64,000 nt of DNA, taken from assembly GCA_910574455.1 (NCBI GenBank), contig CAJSYZ010000011.1, positions 620,001 to 684,000 on the forward strand, written 5' to 3'. The position numbers and the translations under genes are program-made. How positions within the stretch are numbered: the first letter of the stretch is position 1; each line of letters starts with the position of its first letter. Origin of the DNA: Trichaptum fuscoviolaceum. Its lineage: Eukaryota > Basidiomycota > Agaricomycetes > Hymenochaetales > Trichaptaceae. The notes beneath the pieces were generated by a model. It saw only the letters and a list, made by a program, of their open reading frames with translations, was not told the origin of the DNA and did not search any database. Below are positions 50,298 to 61,545 of the stretch, in pieces.

Positions 50298-51576
50298 ACA
50301 AGCAGTTAGGGCTGTGAGCTAACTCACAGCAAAGCCCGCTACCCGGGAATGCGGTTAGAGCAAGACAGAGGAAGAAAAAATTATATTTTTAAGCACACAT
50401 ACAGCACAGAAGTAATATACACCATACTCTTCTGCCGCAGAAGCATCTGCTACAGGAACAGTCCCATTGTGAGTAGCTGCCCAACTTTCAGCAGCTGCAG
50501 CTGTATCAAACGTCAGTGTCGGTGGAGGTACAGTGTCTTCAGGATTTCCCCAGCCGCCCCACATGCTCTCTTCACCATTTGCGCCTAATGCCTTCGTCAT
50601 CCTTGCCCATCCTCAACGCAAACCCGTATTGAACCAGTGTCAAGCCAAGACCAGCCTGAGCACGGAGCTTCGCCGCATATGTAGTATGCAGGAGGTAAGT
50701 AAGCAGATAGCCCGGAAACAGAAACGAGCATGTTCCAAGCAAACGAGAAGAGCGTGCCCGTTGCGAGACCATCAATCGCGAGCTCGCCTGAAAGCGTCAT
50801 TCCCGGGAGATAAGGACGAAGGCGCATGGACTGACGTCTCCGAGTACGGCGGGACATCATCCGCCTGAGCAGCGGCGTACGATAATGGTGCATCCTTCTG
50901 TGTCTCCTCCGGTACAACACGAACACCGTCTTCTATTGAGTATCGAAAGCAAAAGTAGCCGAAACAGTCCCGTTAAAATACAAAGTAAAGAAGCAATATG
51001 TTAATGCAGTAAAATAGGCGCACCTTCCACTATGGGCCTGAGGAGGCTCGGTTTTGCACTGACATCCGCAAAGACACCATCATTCCCAGTCCCGCTGCCT
51101 ACGACCCGCCATCGTTCCTTGCAACTGTGCTTGAACAGTCCGCCCCGTGTTTCTGGTAGCTATGTACAATGCTCCCTGCACCTGCGACAGACTACAGTCG
51201 TGCTCGCTTGCTACCCGGTTAACAGTGCTGGATGATGTCCTCACAGACAAAGTCGGATTCGCACCGCCGTAGGGTATAGACACGGAGATGCTGGGGCTGC
51301 TGTTGTTCATTGCAAAGGTACTGCAGGGCAGCACGCCATTGACCTGCGAAGGGTGGATCGCCGTTGCAACAGATTGCAGTCAAAGTCGCGTGGAAACAAC
51401 CTGCTGTCCGTGGAAACAACCTGCTGTGAAAGGTAGTGCATCACATGACTGGATCTCCTGCCGGAAAGGGTTAATTACCCATAAAGGCAATTCACGTGAC
51501 CGGATCAGTTTTCGCAGAGAATCGACACAGTTGCGTTTTTCTAAGGTACCCTAGCGAACCCTACGGTTCGCGGGAA
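50298..51576 (-). mobile_element. Gene-fragment-carrying element 1 (Bsd2-like cargo)
   Basis: One of three head-to-tail elements with common ends. One end (plus-strand left) is ACAAGCAGTTAG followed by a hairpin GCTGTGAG-CTAA-CTCACAGC at 50311-50330 and GCCCGCTACCCGG. The other end is a conserved ~95-bp run starting CCCATAAAGGCAATTCACGT at 51478 and closing with a hairpin GCGAACC-CTAC-GGTTCGC at 51554-51571, then GGGAA. There are no long terminal inverted repeats and no transposase. Cargo is a decayed Bsd2-like gene fragment. An 18-bp direct repeat (GTGGAAACAACCTGCTGT) lies at 51391-51428. Helitron-like transposition would explain cargo with introns and hairpin ends, but this is inference. 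Confidence 0.68.
50355..51130 (-). pseudogene. Bsd2/NDFIP-like gene fragment (frameshifted)
   Basis: Bsd2/NDFIP proteins are three-helix membrane adaptors whose PY motifs bring Rsp5-type ubiquitin ligases to cargo. Here VVGSGTGNDGVFADVSAKP (near 51050-51110), an intron, then PEETQKDAPLSYAAAQADDV with VPPYSET, then IDGLATGTLFSFAWNMLVSV and AAKLRAQAGLGLTLVQYGFA match the family. Two frameshifts separate these pieces (after HAPSSLSPG and after LVSVS), and the C-terminal third helix is missing; the frame ends in unrelated sequence (YYFCAVCVLK). Not functional. Confidence 0.72.
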
Positions 51577-51658
51577 AAAGGCACCCTGAGTCCACCACAA
51601 CCGGTATACCAATGTTCAAAGGATCCTCGACCTTTGCAATTCTCGTAAACCAACTGCT

Positions 51659-53652
51659 ACAAGCAGTTAGTGGCTGCGAGTTCCTCACAGCAGAGCCCGC
51701 TACCCGTGTATGGGTGTGAGGTTATTGTCAGAGACAAAAAACATTTTTCTTCTTTACATCTGTACATACAATATGTTAAAATTACACACCTGATTTCGGA
51801 AGGAGTACAAAAAGCAAATCACATCAACCTGGAGAATTGGATGCACGGAGTTCTAATCGGCCTGTAGGTCCTCGTGCACATGTTGCGAGAAGAACTGCAC
51901 GACATGCACCATTCGTGCTTGTAACATCTTGCTATAGATCCTCAAAATTATTCACTGTTCCTCCTGAATGATTTGCATCACTCACCTGAGCGGCTGCACC
52001 AACAATTGCCCCGCCATGAACAGGTACACACTCTCATCCTTCCTCTTCCAACTCTCCTCGTCTCCCTTCCTGTTGTAATCCTCCGGTCCGTTTCCTATTA
52101 GCGTCAAGACGACTTCCGTCGTCTCAGTCTCGAAACCTGAGGCAACGAGTGCACGGAGGACATCGGCCGCAGTTGTCGCCACGTGGTTCCCTCCGCAGTC
52201 AACCCGCTGAACCAAGAAGACGCCGCGAAAGAAAGGTCGACTCGGACATACTCCAGAGGATCGTCCTCAAATTGCTCCACTTCGTGCTCTGCAGGTCAAG
52301 ATAATATCAGTAAAAAGATGAGCGCGATGAAAGAAGAAGTTTGCGCACCTCGTAATGTGACATTGGGGACAACTACGCCATTGATCACAACCTTAATCAT
52401 CTCCCTTTCCGCTAGCGTCGCCTTGTAGCTTTTTGATCGAATGACCGTGCTGAGGAAGCGTAGTCCCTGACTGACCAGCCCGTCACATGCTATCCCACAT
52501 CTCTGACCTCCACCGAGATGTCCCCACAGAGCTGTGGCCGGTACGGTATTCGAAGACGAGAGGGCCTCCGGGTATCGATGCGTATAAAGCTTGGCGAGCT
52601 CGAAAAGCGAAGTTTTGATTTGGGTGAGGAAAGAGGGAGTCAAATCGTCGGGATCACTGCGCATGGTCCCAAGCAAGGAACTTGGTGAGCACTCCCAGCT
52701 CGGCGCCAGAGAAAGCGGAGTTCGAGTCTGGCACATCCTGGCACGTCAAGTCGTAGAAGAAGGACAGAAGCACGACCTGAGCCTGCGCATCGCTTCAGTT
52801 CCCAATCCATTCAGAAGATTGGTGGCGGTGTGTTCGAAGATCTGGAGGAAGGTGCTCGAGAAGCGGCGAAGTTGATCATTGAGTAAAGCGAGTCCGAGCG
52901 TATTTCAGAACGCCAAGGCGCGAAGATCGAGCGGCAGTTTCGAGAACAGAGACGATTGTTGGATAATTTGCAGCTTCGGGCGAGAGTGAAGAGACGAGCT
53001 GATCGATGAGATCTGGCCACGTACTTTGCGACAATGGACACGACCTCCGCAACCTGCGCTCGTAATGTCTTGTCCGCTGGACTCGAAAGCGCGATCATTG
53101 CAGGGACCAGCTGACCCTTCAGCTGCGTCTTCTCTGCGTCCGCCAAAGGCGAGTCCTCATCCTCCCATCGCCGTTTGATCGTGTTCTTGAGATAGACACT
53201 GACTGCGAGCCGCACCGAACGGCCTTGGGAGACATTGAGTGTGAGCTGAAGGAGGAGAGCAAAGAGCGGAGTTCAAAGGTGGGCGGCAGATCCTGGCAGG
53301 TCAAGTCATAGAAGATCGACAAAAACACAAAATATTAGCAATGTTAGGGACATATAGATGGAAGAGAAATCAGCATAAACTCACGAGGACGCGTTGCCAT
53401 TAGGAGTGTCTGTTTGTGAGCCCGAAGAAAGAGAAGAAAGACGACACACGTTGAACGTTGGCGCGACGATGGCGGATTGCATCTGGCGGTGTCTCGGGTG
53501 CTACGTATCTTTGTCATCAGCATGTGATCGAAGTTGACTTATAAGTCGCTTACCCATAAAGGAAATTTCACGTGACTGGATCAGTTTTCGCAGAGAATCC
53601 GGACAGTTGCGTTTTTCTAAGATACCCAAGCGAACCCTACGGTTCGCGGGAA
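51659..53652 (-). mobile_element. Gene-fragment-carrying element 2 (Cse1 cargo)
   Basis: Same ends as its neighbours. The left end is ACAAGCAGTTAG with the stem GCTGCGAG/CTCACAGC (one mismatch) at 51673-51691, followed by GAGCCCGCTACCCG. The right end is CCCATAAAGGAAATTTCACG at about 53553 with the hairpin GCGAACC-CTAC-GGTTCGC at 53630-53647. The cargo is different: scrambled exportin-2 pieces. Its right end abuts the left end of element 3 directly (GCGGGAACAAGCAG). Confidence 0.66.
51982..53328 (-). pseudogene. CSE1/exportin-2 gene fragments, rearranged
   Basis: Exportin-2 (Cse1/CAS) recycles importin-alpha from the nucleus. Matching pieces are FYDLTCQDLPPTFE (near 53300), AVSVYLKNTIKRRWEDEDSP then KGQLVPAMIALSSPADKTLR (near 53100-53215), DFPEKWPDLIDQLVSSLS in another frame, SDPDDLTPSFLTQIKTSLFE, HLGGGQRCGIACDGLVSQGL with VPNVTLR, and VLRALVASGFETETTEV. 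The piece FYDLTCQD occurs twice, and the copy near 53300 stands before the N-terminal VYLKN piece, so the exons are out of order. An intron after VPNVTLR (then EHEVEQFEDDPLEYVRVDLS) is kept. This is a dead fragment; full Cse1 is ~960 residues. Confidence 0.75.
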
Positions 53653-54928
53653 CAAGCAGTTAAAAGGCTGTGAGTTAACTCACAGCAGGGCCCGCGACCC
53701 GGAAATGCGGTTAAAGCAAGAATGAGAGGAAGGAAAACATTATATTTTTAAGCCCACATACAGTACAGAAGTATTATACACCATACTCTTGCTTCTGCAG
53801 AAGCATCTGCCACAGGAACAGTTCCATTGTGAGTAGCTGCCCAACTTTCAGCAGTTACAGCTGAATATAACGTTGGTGACGATTTCCTCTGCCGCCCCAC
53901 ATGCTCTCTTCACCATTTGTGCCCGTCATCCTTGCCCGTTCTCGACGCAAACCCATATTGAACCAGCGTCAAGCCAGGACCAGCATGAGCACCAAGCTTC
54001 GCCGCATGTGTAGCATGCAGGAGGCAAGTAAGCAGAAAGCACATAAATTGGAAGGAAACAGAAACGAGCATGTTCCAAGCAAATGAGAAGAGTGAGCCCG
54101 TTGCAAGACCATCAATTGGGAGCTTGCCTGGGAGCATCATTCCCAGCAATAAGGACGAAGGCGCATGGGCTGTCGTCTCCATGTACGGCGGGACAGCATC
54201 CGCCTGAGCAGTGGAGTACAATGGTGGTGCATCCTCCTGTGTCTCCTCCGACATGACATGGACGCCGTCTTCTATTGAATATGGAATGCAAAAGTAGCCT
54301 AAACAATCCCGTTAGACTACAAAGTAAAGAAGCAGTTTGTTAATGCTGAGAAATAGGCGCACCTTCCACTTACGGGCCTGGGGAGGCTCGGTTTTGCAGT
54401 GACATTTGCAAAGACACCATCATTCTCAGTTCCGCCGCCAACGACGTGCCTTCGTACCTAGCTCCGACTTCCAATTAAGCGATCTGCAATATGACCAGGG
54501 AGGACGCGGCGTGCCCAGTTGAAGCCCGGGCCACGCACCCATGCGCCGCAATTCAACCTTGGACGGACAGCAGGACCAGCTGTGCTTGAGTAGTTTGCCC
54601 CGTGTTTCCGGCAGCTACAATGCTCACTGCACCCTACACATTTGCGCTTGGTGTCCGCTCGTTGCCAGTGTTGGATGTCCTTACAGACAAAGTCGGCTTT
54701 GCACTGAGGGTGTAGACACGGAGACGCTGCTGTTGTTGCTGACTCGGATGAGTCAAGAACGAGTGGAAACAACCTGCTATGAAAGGTAGTCATCACATGA
54801 CTGTATCTCCTGCCTAAAAGGGTTAATTACCCATAAAGGAAATTCACGTGACCGGATCAGTTTTCGCAGAGAATCGACACAGTTGCGTTTTCCTAAGGTA
54901 CCCAAGCGACCTCTACAGGTCGCGGGAA
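53652..54928 (-). mobile_element. Gene-fragment-carrying element 3 (Bsd2-like cargo)
   Basis: Close copy of element 1. The left hairpin is GCTGTGAG-TTAA-CTCACAGC at 53667-53686. The right run starts CCCATAAAGGAAATTCACGT at 54830, with a hairpin GCGACCT-CTAC-AGGTCGC at 54906-54923. Compared with elements 1 and 2, two base pairs of the right stem are changed on both sides, so the stem is kept. Confidence 0.68.
53765..54440 (-). pseudogene. Bsd2/NDFIP-like gene fragment (open central part)
   Basis: Second Bsd2-like copy. ENDGVFANVTAKPSLPR (near 54390-54430), an intron, then SEETQEDAPPLYSTAQADAV with VPPYMETT supplies two PY motifs (PPLY, PPYM). Next, IDGLATGSLFSFAWNMLVSV, then FQFMCFLLTCLLHATHAAKL and GPGLTLVQYGFASRTGKDD, forms the first two membrane segments. 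This stretch (53910-54254) is one intact frame, unlike element 1, but it ends HKW-stop without the third helix. The 5' exons are also missing, so it remains a fragment. A truncated adaptor product is possible but unsupported. Confidence 0.68.
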
Positions 54929-57216
54929 TATCCATGGCTTGTCCGGGGGCGGTGGCCACCTGCAACTCATAATTGGTGGGCCGAAGTAGAGCATGACACA
55001 GGGCGGCCTGCTAACTGAATCCAGCAGGTACTAGTCCTGTTTACCACGGTTAGTTGGAGCCATCAAGAACCAGTTCATCACTTATACTCTCATTGCTGCT
55101 TTCACCTCATCGTCTACCTCATGACTATGCAACAGGATCGAAACTGCTGCGTACCGACCCCTTAAAGTTCAAGTTCGCGGGCTGGTCACTTCAAGAATCA
55201 AGATCTTCATCACATTGGCGTCACTGGCACGCGCGACGCTATTTAATTTGTGATGATGCCGACGCAGGCTTTCGTGCAGAATGCCATGGGCCTCCAAGAT
55301 TTATCCTCACCTTGTGCAGTCACCTACGATTTACTGCCCATCAATGGTACCATAGGCAGGCGAAGCTACTACTAGCTGCAAGAATGTATAGAACGGCCGT
55401 GCAGCGTCAAGGACATTGGAAGCTACGGCGCTTTTTGCTGGCGCTAGCGAAGCTCTGCTAGCCTAAAAGTGAGTGGCGTACACTTGGGCTGAGTCCGTAG
55501 AGATTTACGTTCAATTTTAGAGAGCTCTGCAACAGGCAGTGTACCTTGCGATCAAGGAGCTAGCATCCACTGCTGAAGATTTCTTATAAGGAAGGAGATA
55601 AGACCGAAATTTGAGCTTATCTACAAACGCAATGTAATCCGTGTTATATGCCTCATCATAGAGGTACGTGGGTTTATATGTGCTATAGTTGTAGGAGGGT
55701 AATGAAACCATGTTAATATAGTCGTCCATGGCGCAAATCGTGGCGCGTTTCTTCAAAGCTACCAATATTGACCTAATTCTTCCATTGTATCCACTGCGTC
55801 ATCTCCGCATACCAACTCTTTCCTGCAGCGAAGGACATTGTCAAGCGATTGGAAAATGAAGCCCTTCAAGTTTCTTCGGTTGTATCGTCAGCCTCAGCTT
55901 GTATACAGCTTAGGTGCATGCTCTCAGGTAAACAATGTGAACCAGCCCATGCTGCTGACGAGTTACATCGCGCGGTACGACACCGTAGGCCCTCTGTGTC
56001 TAAATCGACAGCAGGACAGGATGGTCGTGACGAACTGATTCAGCAGCCTGGAGAAGGGAAGTCAGGAGTCGGGGCTGCATTGAAAAACCCATAGGCGTTG
56101 TGCCCATTGGTTCGCTATGCTGCAAAAGTCATAAACGAGGCTTCTAAGTACGTTTTCTATTGTACGACGAGCGAACGTAGCTGATCATCCATATAGCATT
56201 CAGTGGCAGATGCAATAGTTATTGGAAGGCTGGCTTCGCCACTATATTGATATGATAAACATCGAAGCTGCAAGGGCCGGTACGTCTTAGCTGAACCACA
56301 CACTCCTTCATCTTTCTGATTGGTGTTAGATCTCGACTGCTTGCTGTGGAGTCGGAACGAAGCACAAACGGCCTTCCGTCTGCAGGTTGCCATTGTCTGC
56401 GTCGAAGAAGTGATCCCAGGAGGGCGATGATGTTCCAGTAAGCGTGTCAGATGACATTCAGTGCTACGTTGGATGAAGAAGGTGTCGGTAGTACTTGGGT
56501 ACTAGAACGGACCGAACATATAGATCGACCTCATGTCGGGGTGCAACTATTTTGGGTTTGCGACTTAGTTTTAGCTGAGAATCGGTGATCGGTGACCGAG
56601 ACAAGAACATACCGCGACATGAGTTGCGCAGCGCTAGGATTTAGAAGGATCTATCGCATTATTTTCGTATATGTACAAACAACGCTTGACTATGCCGCAC
56701 CCTTTTCCTCCGATAAATCTTGTTATTTTTGAGGATGCTACAGCAGGCTGACGCTGAGAATAACCTAAATCAAAAGCTCGAAGCGAACTAGTAGCAAATA
56801 TCCGAATCAGTAACGGTAGTATGAGATCTTCGCTATATATACGACCTTTTATGATCGGTGGGACTTCGTACTATACGAGACGACATTGGCTCGAGGACGC
56901 ATTGCAAGTTATTCCACAAGTCTCACCGTTGCCTTGCTGCAGATGCGTGTAGTGTACACGTCTATGAACCGCCTGCGGAAAAGTAAAAGCATTGAGAAGT
57001 TTGATTACTTGAATGCCAGTGTAAGAATTACAAAGAAAGATCCTAAATAGCTAGGATTGATAGTTCAGTAAGGAGTACAAAAACAAAGAATGGACAACTC
57101 CAGAAAGTCAACTATGAGAAACCCCCTAAAGGAGCGGATAGGATGAAAAAAGTCCATATTATAACAAACAAGATAAAACCCGAAAGATACGAAAAGTAAA
57201 TTGAAGGATTGTCCGT
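54929..57216. other. Gene-poor region
   Basis: No recognised gene in about 2.3 kb. The open plus frames 55054-55461 and about 55760-56095 (ISAYQLFPAAKDIVKRLENE ... GVGAALKNP) have no family I recognise; the second is open well upstream of its ATG and could be an old gene or transposon fragment. The MITE-like copy at 56505-56649 lies here. The right end is the 3' flank of the oxidase gene. Confidence 0.5.
56505..56649. mobile_element. Small inverted-repeat element, copy 2 (MITE-like)
   Basis: Second copy of the element at 46109-46270. It shares GATCGACCTCATGTCGGGGT and GCAACTATTT at the left and AACATACCGCGACATGAGTT with GCGC at the right. Here the end repeat is closer (CTCATGTCG against CGACATGAG). 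The orientation is the same as copy 1, and about 30 positions in the middle differ. Confidence 0.6.
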
Positions 57217-60200
57217 CTAAACGCCCGGCTTTGTGAAGTCGGGGAAGTCGGGCCAATTGCCTGGAAGTCGAGACATCAGTATCACAAGAGACATGTTGCA
57301 TTTGCAGATATAAACGCACCAAGTCCTGCTGGATCACCGCCAATGCGAACCCATTGCGAGTGAGATGGCGTCGGGCCGTCGAGAACGAACAGTTGGTGCC
57401 ATCCAGGAGGACTGACATGAGCGTTCGGAGGAGCGACGATAGTGCACGTGTTACCATTACATGAGAACTCTGGGAAGATAGTACGTGCACCCATGCTATT
57501 TCCGTGGGTGCTCGAGACCGCTAATGGGCAGGTTAGCTAAGCTGCACGAAGTCTCTTGAAAAAGGAGAGAACTAACCTGCAACAAGCGAAATACGCATTC
57601 CGGCGGTCGTACCTTGGTGCAGGGTGACAGTAATAGCGTTGGAAGATCCATAAGCCCAGTCAGTGTTATCGATCGTGAATGAAGGTTGCGTAAGGCCTTG
57701 AGTGAGGTACGGAGGAATATACACTTCGACACGGTATTCCTGTGGGAAGCGAGGATCCTCAGGGTCGGAGCCGGAAACAAGGACGCGACCGTCGTTGAGC
57801 AGAATAGCCTCAGAGTGGTAAAGACGATCGACGATGGTAGCGTTCAAAATAGAAATACGAGAGTTGACGGGTTGAGACGGGTCATAGAGCAACGCTCCGA
57901 GGTTCGGTTCTGTGGCCAGACCAAATCCGGCAACACCCTGTTGAGCACCGTTCATGATCATGAAAGTGCCATCAGGAAGAGGGACCATGCAGGTCATTAC
58001 ACGCTTAGAAGGCTAAAATTAATGTGAGCAAAATCATAGCAGAGTAGTTTGGAAATAAACATACCATACGCTCGATTGTCCATGTCGGATTTGCGACCTC
58101 AGGTTGCGTAGAGACACAGTTATCAAGGGCAATAGCAGCGCCAAGCGTCGAGCCACCGCAAATCAAGACAGTGAGAGGGTCAGTATACGGAGCATGTTGC
58201 GGCAGTAGTACCATAGTTCCTTCCATCGGATAAGTACGACCACCGAGGAAGTTATTGACAGCACCGGGTATGTTCGGCAATGTCTTGGTCGTTGCGAATG
58301 TGGCCTCATTGAGAATGCGAGCCTCGTTGTAGTAAGCAATGAAAACGCCTCCGCTCGGTAGAACAGCAAGGAAAGGATAAAGGTTGTTGGGGTCGGTGCG
58401 ATTGAGGAAGTCCAAAAATATTGTTGTGTCTCCTCCTGCGGGTGTAGGGAGGATTTCGAGCGTAGGCACTGGAGGAGCGTTACTTCCGCTCTCGCCGCCC
58501 ACGACTAAGATACTTCCGTTCGCCATCATCATAGAGCCTGGATACCAACGACCATTCTACGATACTCTTTAGTTAGCGGCATGAATGCAAGGGATAACAA
58601 ATTCCTTCCTTACCTGGAGCTTCAATTCGTCAACATTCTCTTCCCAGTCTGTAGTTCCGTTTACACCGGCAGATCCGCTGGGAGTGTAGAGGCGGATTCC
58701 GAACGTCGAATCCAAGGACCATCCACCGACATCAATTTGTCTCCCTGCCTTATCCGGGAGAATCAAACCACCAGAGCAGAAAACATCGGTCTTGACGTGC
58801 ATTTCACGCCACGTCTTTGAGAAATCATCGACAAGCGTAAGGTCCAGTTCGTAAGCACCCGTTGAGTTGGGGGGACCAGTACCAAACTTCTCCAAGAAGG
58901 TGACCTTGTTGTTGACTCCCAATGTAGCAATGAGTGGTACGACGAGACCACCGACAAGAAACTGAAAATAGATTCAGTAAGAGTCAACAACACCAAAAAA
59001 TAGGGCCATCTTCCATACCTCGTAGAAGCCGGTGTTTGCGGGAGTATGCCAGGTTTGCAAGTTGCCTTGCCACTCATACAAACTCAAGCGCTGCGAGCCA
59101 CCGCAAAGGTGGATGGGGTCACCGGAGCAAGCCTGCGCGCAGTCAGCTTCAGGTGCCATTGTTCCTCCATTAGCGGTGATATCTTCCACATCACCACACC
59201 CTGTCGAGAATTGCATCAGGGCATGTATTTAGTCGGAGAACTACAATACTCACAGCATTCATCACCGAATTCCATTCCGGCGGCTGGGTAACCGAAGGTA
59301 GAGCATAACGTCAAACAGTTTGTCGCAGAGTTATTGTTGGTGAGGAAATTTTGATATGGGAACACTCGATCCGCCCCAGGTTCACTGAGATCGCGAAATT
59401 GTAAGTTGATACAGAAATGTTAGCAATGTAAAGCTGCACTGCACGTACGCAAGACATCCAATGTATTTGTATTGGCCTGGCAAATCTGTGGTCTGAGTGA
59501 CCGGAACAGGAAGAGTGGTAACGCTGCCTGTTTTCGTATAAACGGACAATCGGTTAGGGCCACCACATGCCTCACTAGAAAAAGAATATGGTCAGATCAT
59601 TAATTGTCCAGAAGAATCCCGCAGTCGAGGCAATCAACAAAATAGAGGTTGCCGAAGATCAACGAACAGGGGCTGAAACCGAGGAAGCGAAGAAGAAAGG
59701 TAGCATGCCGCCGACAATCAACGGAGTTAACGCGCAGATCATTATTCATTTCGCAATTCGTTGCTATGGATGCACGAAGAAGAGAAGTGCTCCAATTGGT
59801 GTATCGGGGAAGCACGAGAAGCATTGCATAAGGTATAGGGGCTGCCAACCGCCGGCTGAGCTCGAACACGGGATGTTGAGCTCTCCGAACGGCTGGTTTT
59901 TGTCCAAAGTAAACAAATAGGAAGGCGACTCACGTCGCGTTACCACCGCAGGACATGTTGCAGTCACTATCTTCTGGAGCGAGGGTACCACCGTCGATAA
60001 CATTGTTGTCGCAGACTAAAGCAAGCATGAGTCGATTATAGCGCGTTCTAAATGCAGGATGTGTGTTTATTTCAAACTTACAACATTGGACGCCAAACTC
60101 CATTCCAGCAAGAGTGAAGTTATTGGTATTGCAGAAATCGACACATTGCTCGACTGTGAGACCATCATTATCTGGTTGTTCGTTGCCCATGATACGCCCG

Positions 60201-61545
60201 TTCGCGTTGTCGCTAGTCCAATGTCAATTTTTTTTCTCAAACGTGGCGCGATCGAAGACTTACACATAGCATCCATTGTACTCCCAAGGTGTAGGTAAGC
60301 CGGAGGTCACTGGTGAGCCAGCGAAGTTGTTTCCTCCACCTCCACCTCCTCCGCCCGGAGGATTTACAACAGGCGGGCCGGTGAGTGTGCCGGTAAAGTT
60401 ATACAAGTTCAAACGGTCGGGTCCGCCACACAATGTCGAAGAGTTTCCTTGGCATACCATATTACATCCGGAGTCTGCTGGCGTGTTTCCATTGTCAATC
60501 GTAGTCCCACAGACTGGTCCAACGCGAAAAATAAAAAGACAGAGGGTCAATAAACGAGGGGAAGAAGGGAGGTAAATCTTATCTTACAGCATTGAGTGGC
60601 GAATTCGAGACCTGCAAGAGGGAAGTTGTCCGCCTGGCAGGCTTGCACGCAGGCAGGGACAGTCATATCGCCAGTCACACCAATTGGTGTAGACAGCGTC
60701 CGGGCATTTACGTCATCACTGAATCAGGAAGAAGCGAGTTCGTGAGATCAATAGAATTGCGCGAGTAAACCAGGAACGAACGTATAGCAGCCCAAGCTCT
60801 CCCACTGGCCTACAGAGGCAACAGTTTCTGGAGGAGCAGGGGGAGTACCTCCGGAGAAGAACAGGTTGAGCCTATTCGGGCCGCCACATAACTCAGTTGC
60901 GGCCCCCGTGCATGCCATGCTGCAGTCCGTCAACGTTGCATTCGTGGCGCCATTCTCAATGAAGTTATCGCAGTCTGATTGGATCACAAATCATTATCAG
61001 CAAGACGATACGATCAGACGCCGAGTTCAAATTAGAACTCACAGCACTCCTGGCCGAACTCAACACCTGCGAAAATGAAGGTTTCTGATTGTGCAGGGAT
61101 GTTGTTTGTACCGGTACTATTTCCCGAGCAGAATGTGATGCAGTTCTCAACTGACATGTCCGTCGTGGACGTGTAGGTTGGTCCCGTCAATGTTCTGGAG
61201 TTGACGTCGTCGCTAATCCCAAATCAATCAGTACGCATGCGCAAACTAGTATATAAAAACAGCCTACGTTACACATCCTTGACTGGTCCACGTTCCAGGG
61301 AGTGTTGTAGGAATAGATTGTCTCCTAAGTAGCGCAGCATGTATATGCCGGTTTACTACGGCATGGGGGTTGGAAATCGGGTCTGCATAGGCGGATGCGG
61401 AGGCCGTAGGTAGCAGCTGAGGGTTGAGAGGGGATTATGAGTTGAGAAGAGTGAATGGTCAGATCAGGTTATCCAACGAGTGTAGTTCAACACTCACTGC
61501 GAGGACTGCCGCTGCCAGAGACCTGGCTGCGTTGCGAGCCTGCAT
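57217..61545 (-). CDS. Secreted glyoxal-oxidase-type copper radical oxidase with four WSC domains
   Basis: A gene of about 20 exons. Exon 1 (start 61545) reads [16 protein letters not shown] and joins [11 protein letters not shown], a secretion signal. Four WSC domains follow, each Cys-rich and split by introns: GVEFGQECC ... [22 protein letters not shown] ... [20 protein letters not shown] ... [14 protein letters not shown], and GMEFGDECC ... [17 protein letters not shown] domains probably bind cell-wall glycans. The oxidase domain holds all radical-copper ligands: the Cys in DVFCSGG, the Tyr partner in GRWYPGSM, the axial Tyr-His in [10 protein letters not shown] and the His in [11 protein letters not shown]. 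The end [14 protein letters not shown] (stop at 57217-57219) is typical. Such CROs oxidise aldehydes and make hydrogen peroxide for extracellular peroxidases; the WSC form corresponds to the P. chrysosporium CRO3-5 group. The N-terminus also carries LLRRQSIP after the signal, which could be a Kex2-type site. Confidence 0.92.

Noticed and set aside
51554..51571. GGTTCG as part of a tRNA T-arm or Pol III B box (SINE)
   Set aside because: In element 3 the same stem reads AGGTCG, which destroys a B box while keeping the hairpin. No A box or cloverleaf can be drawn.
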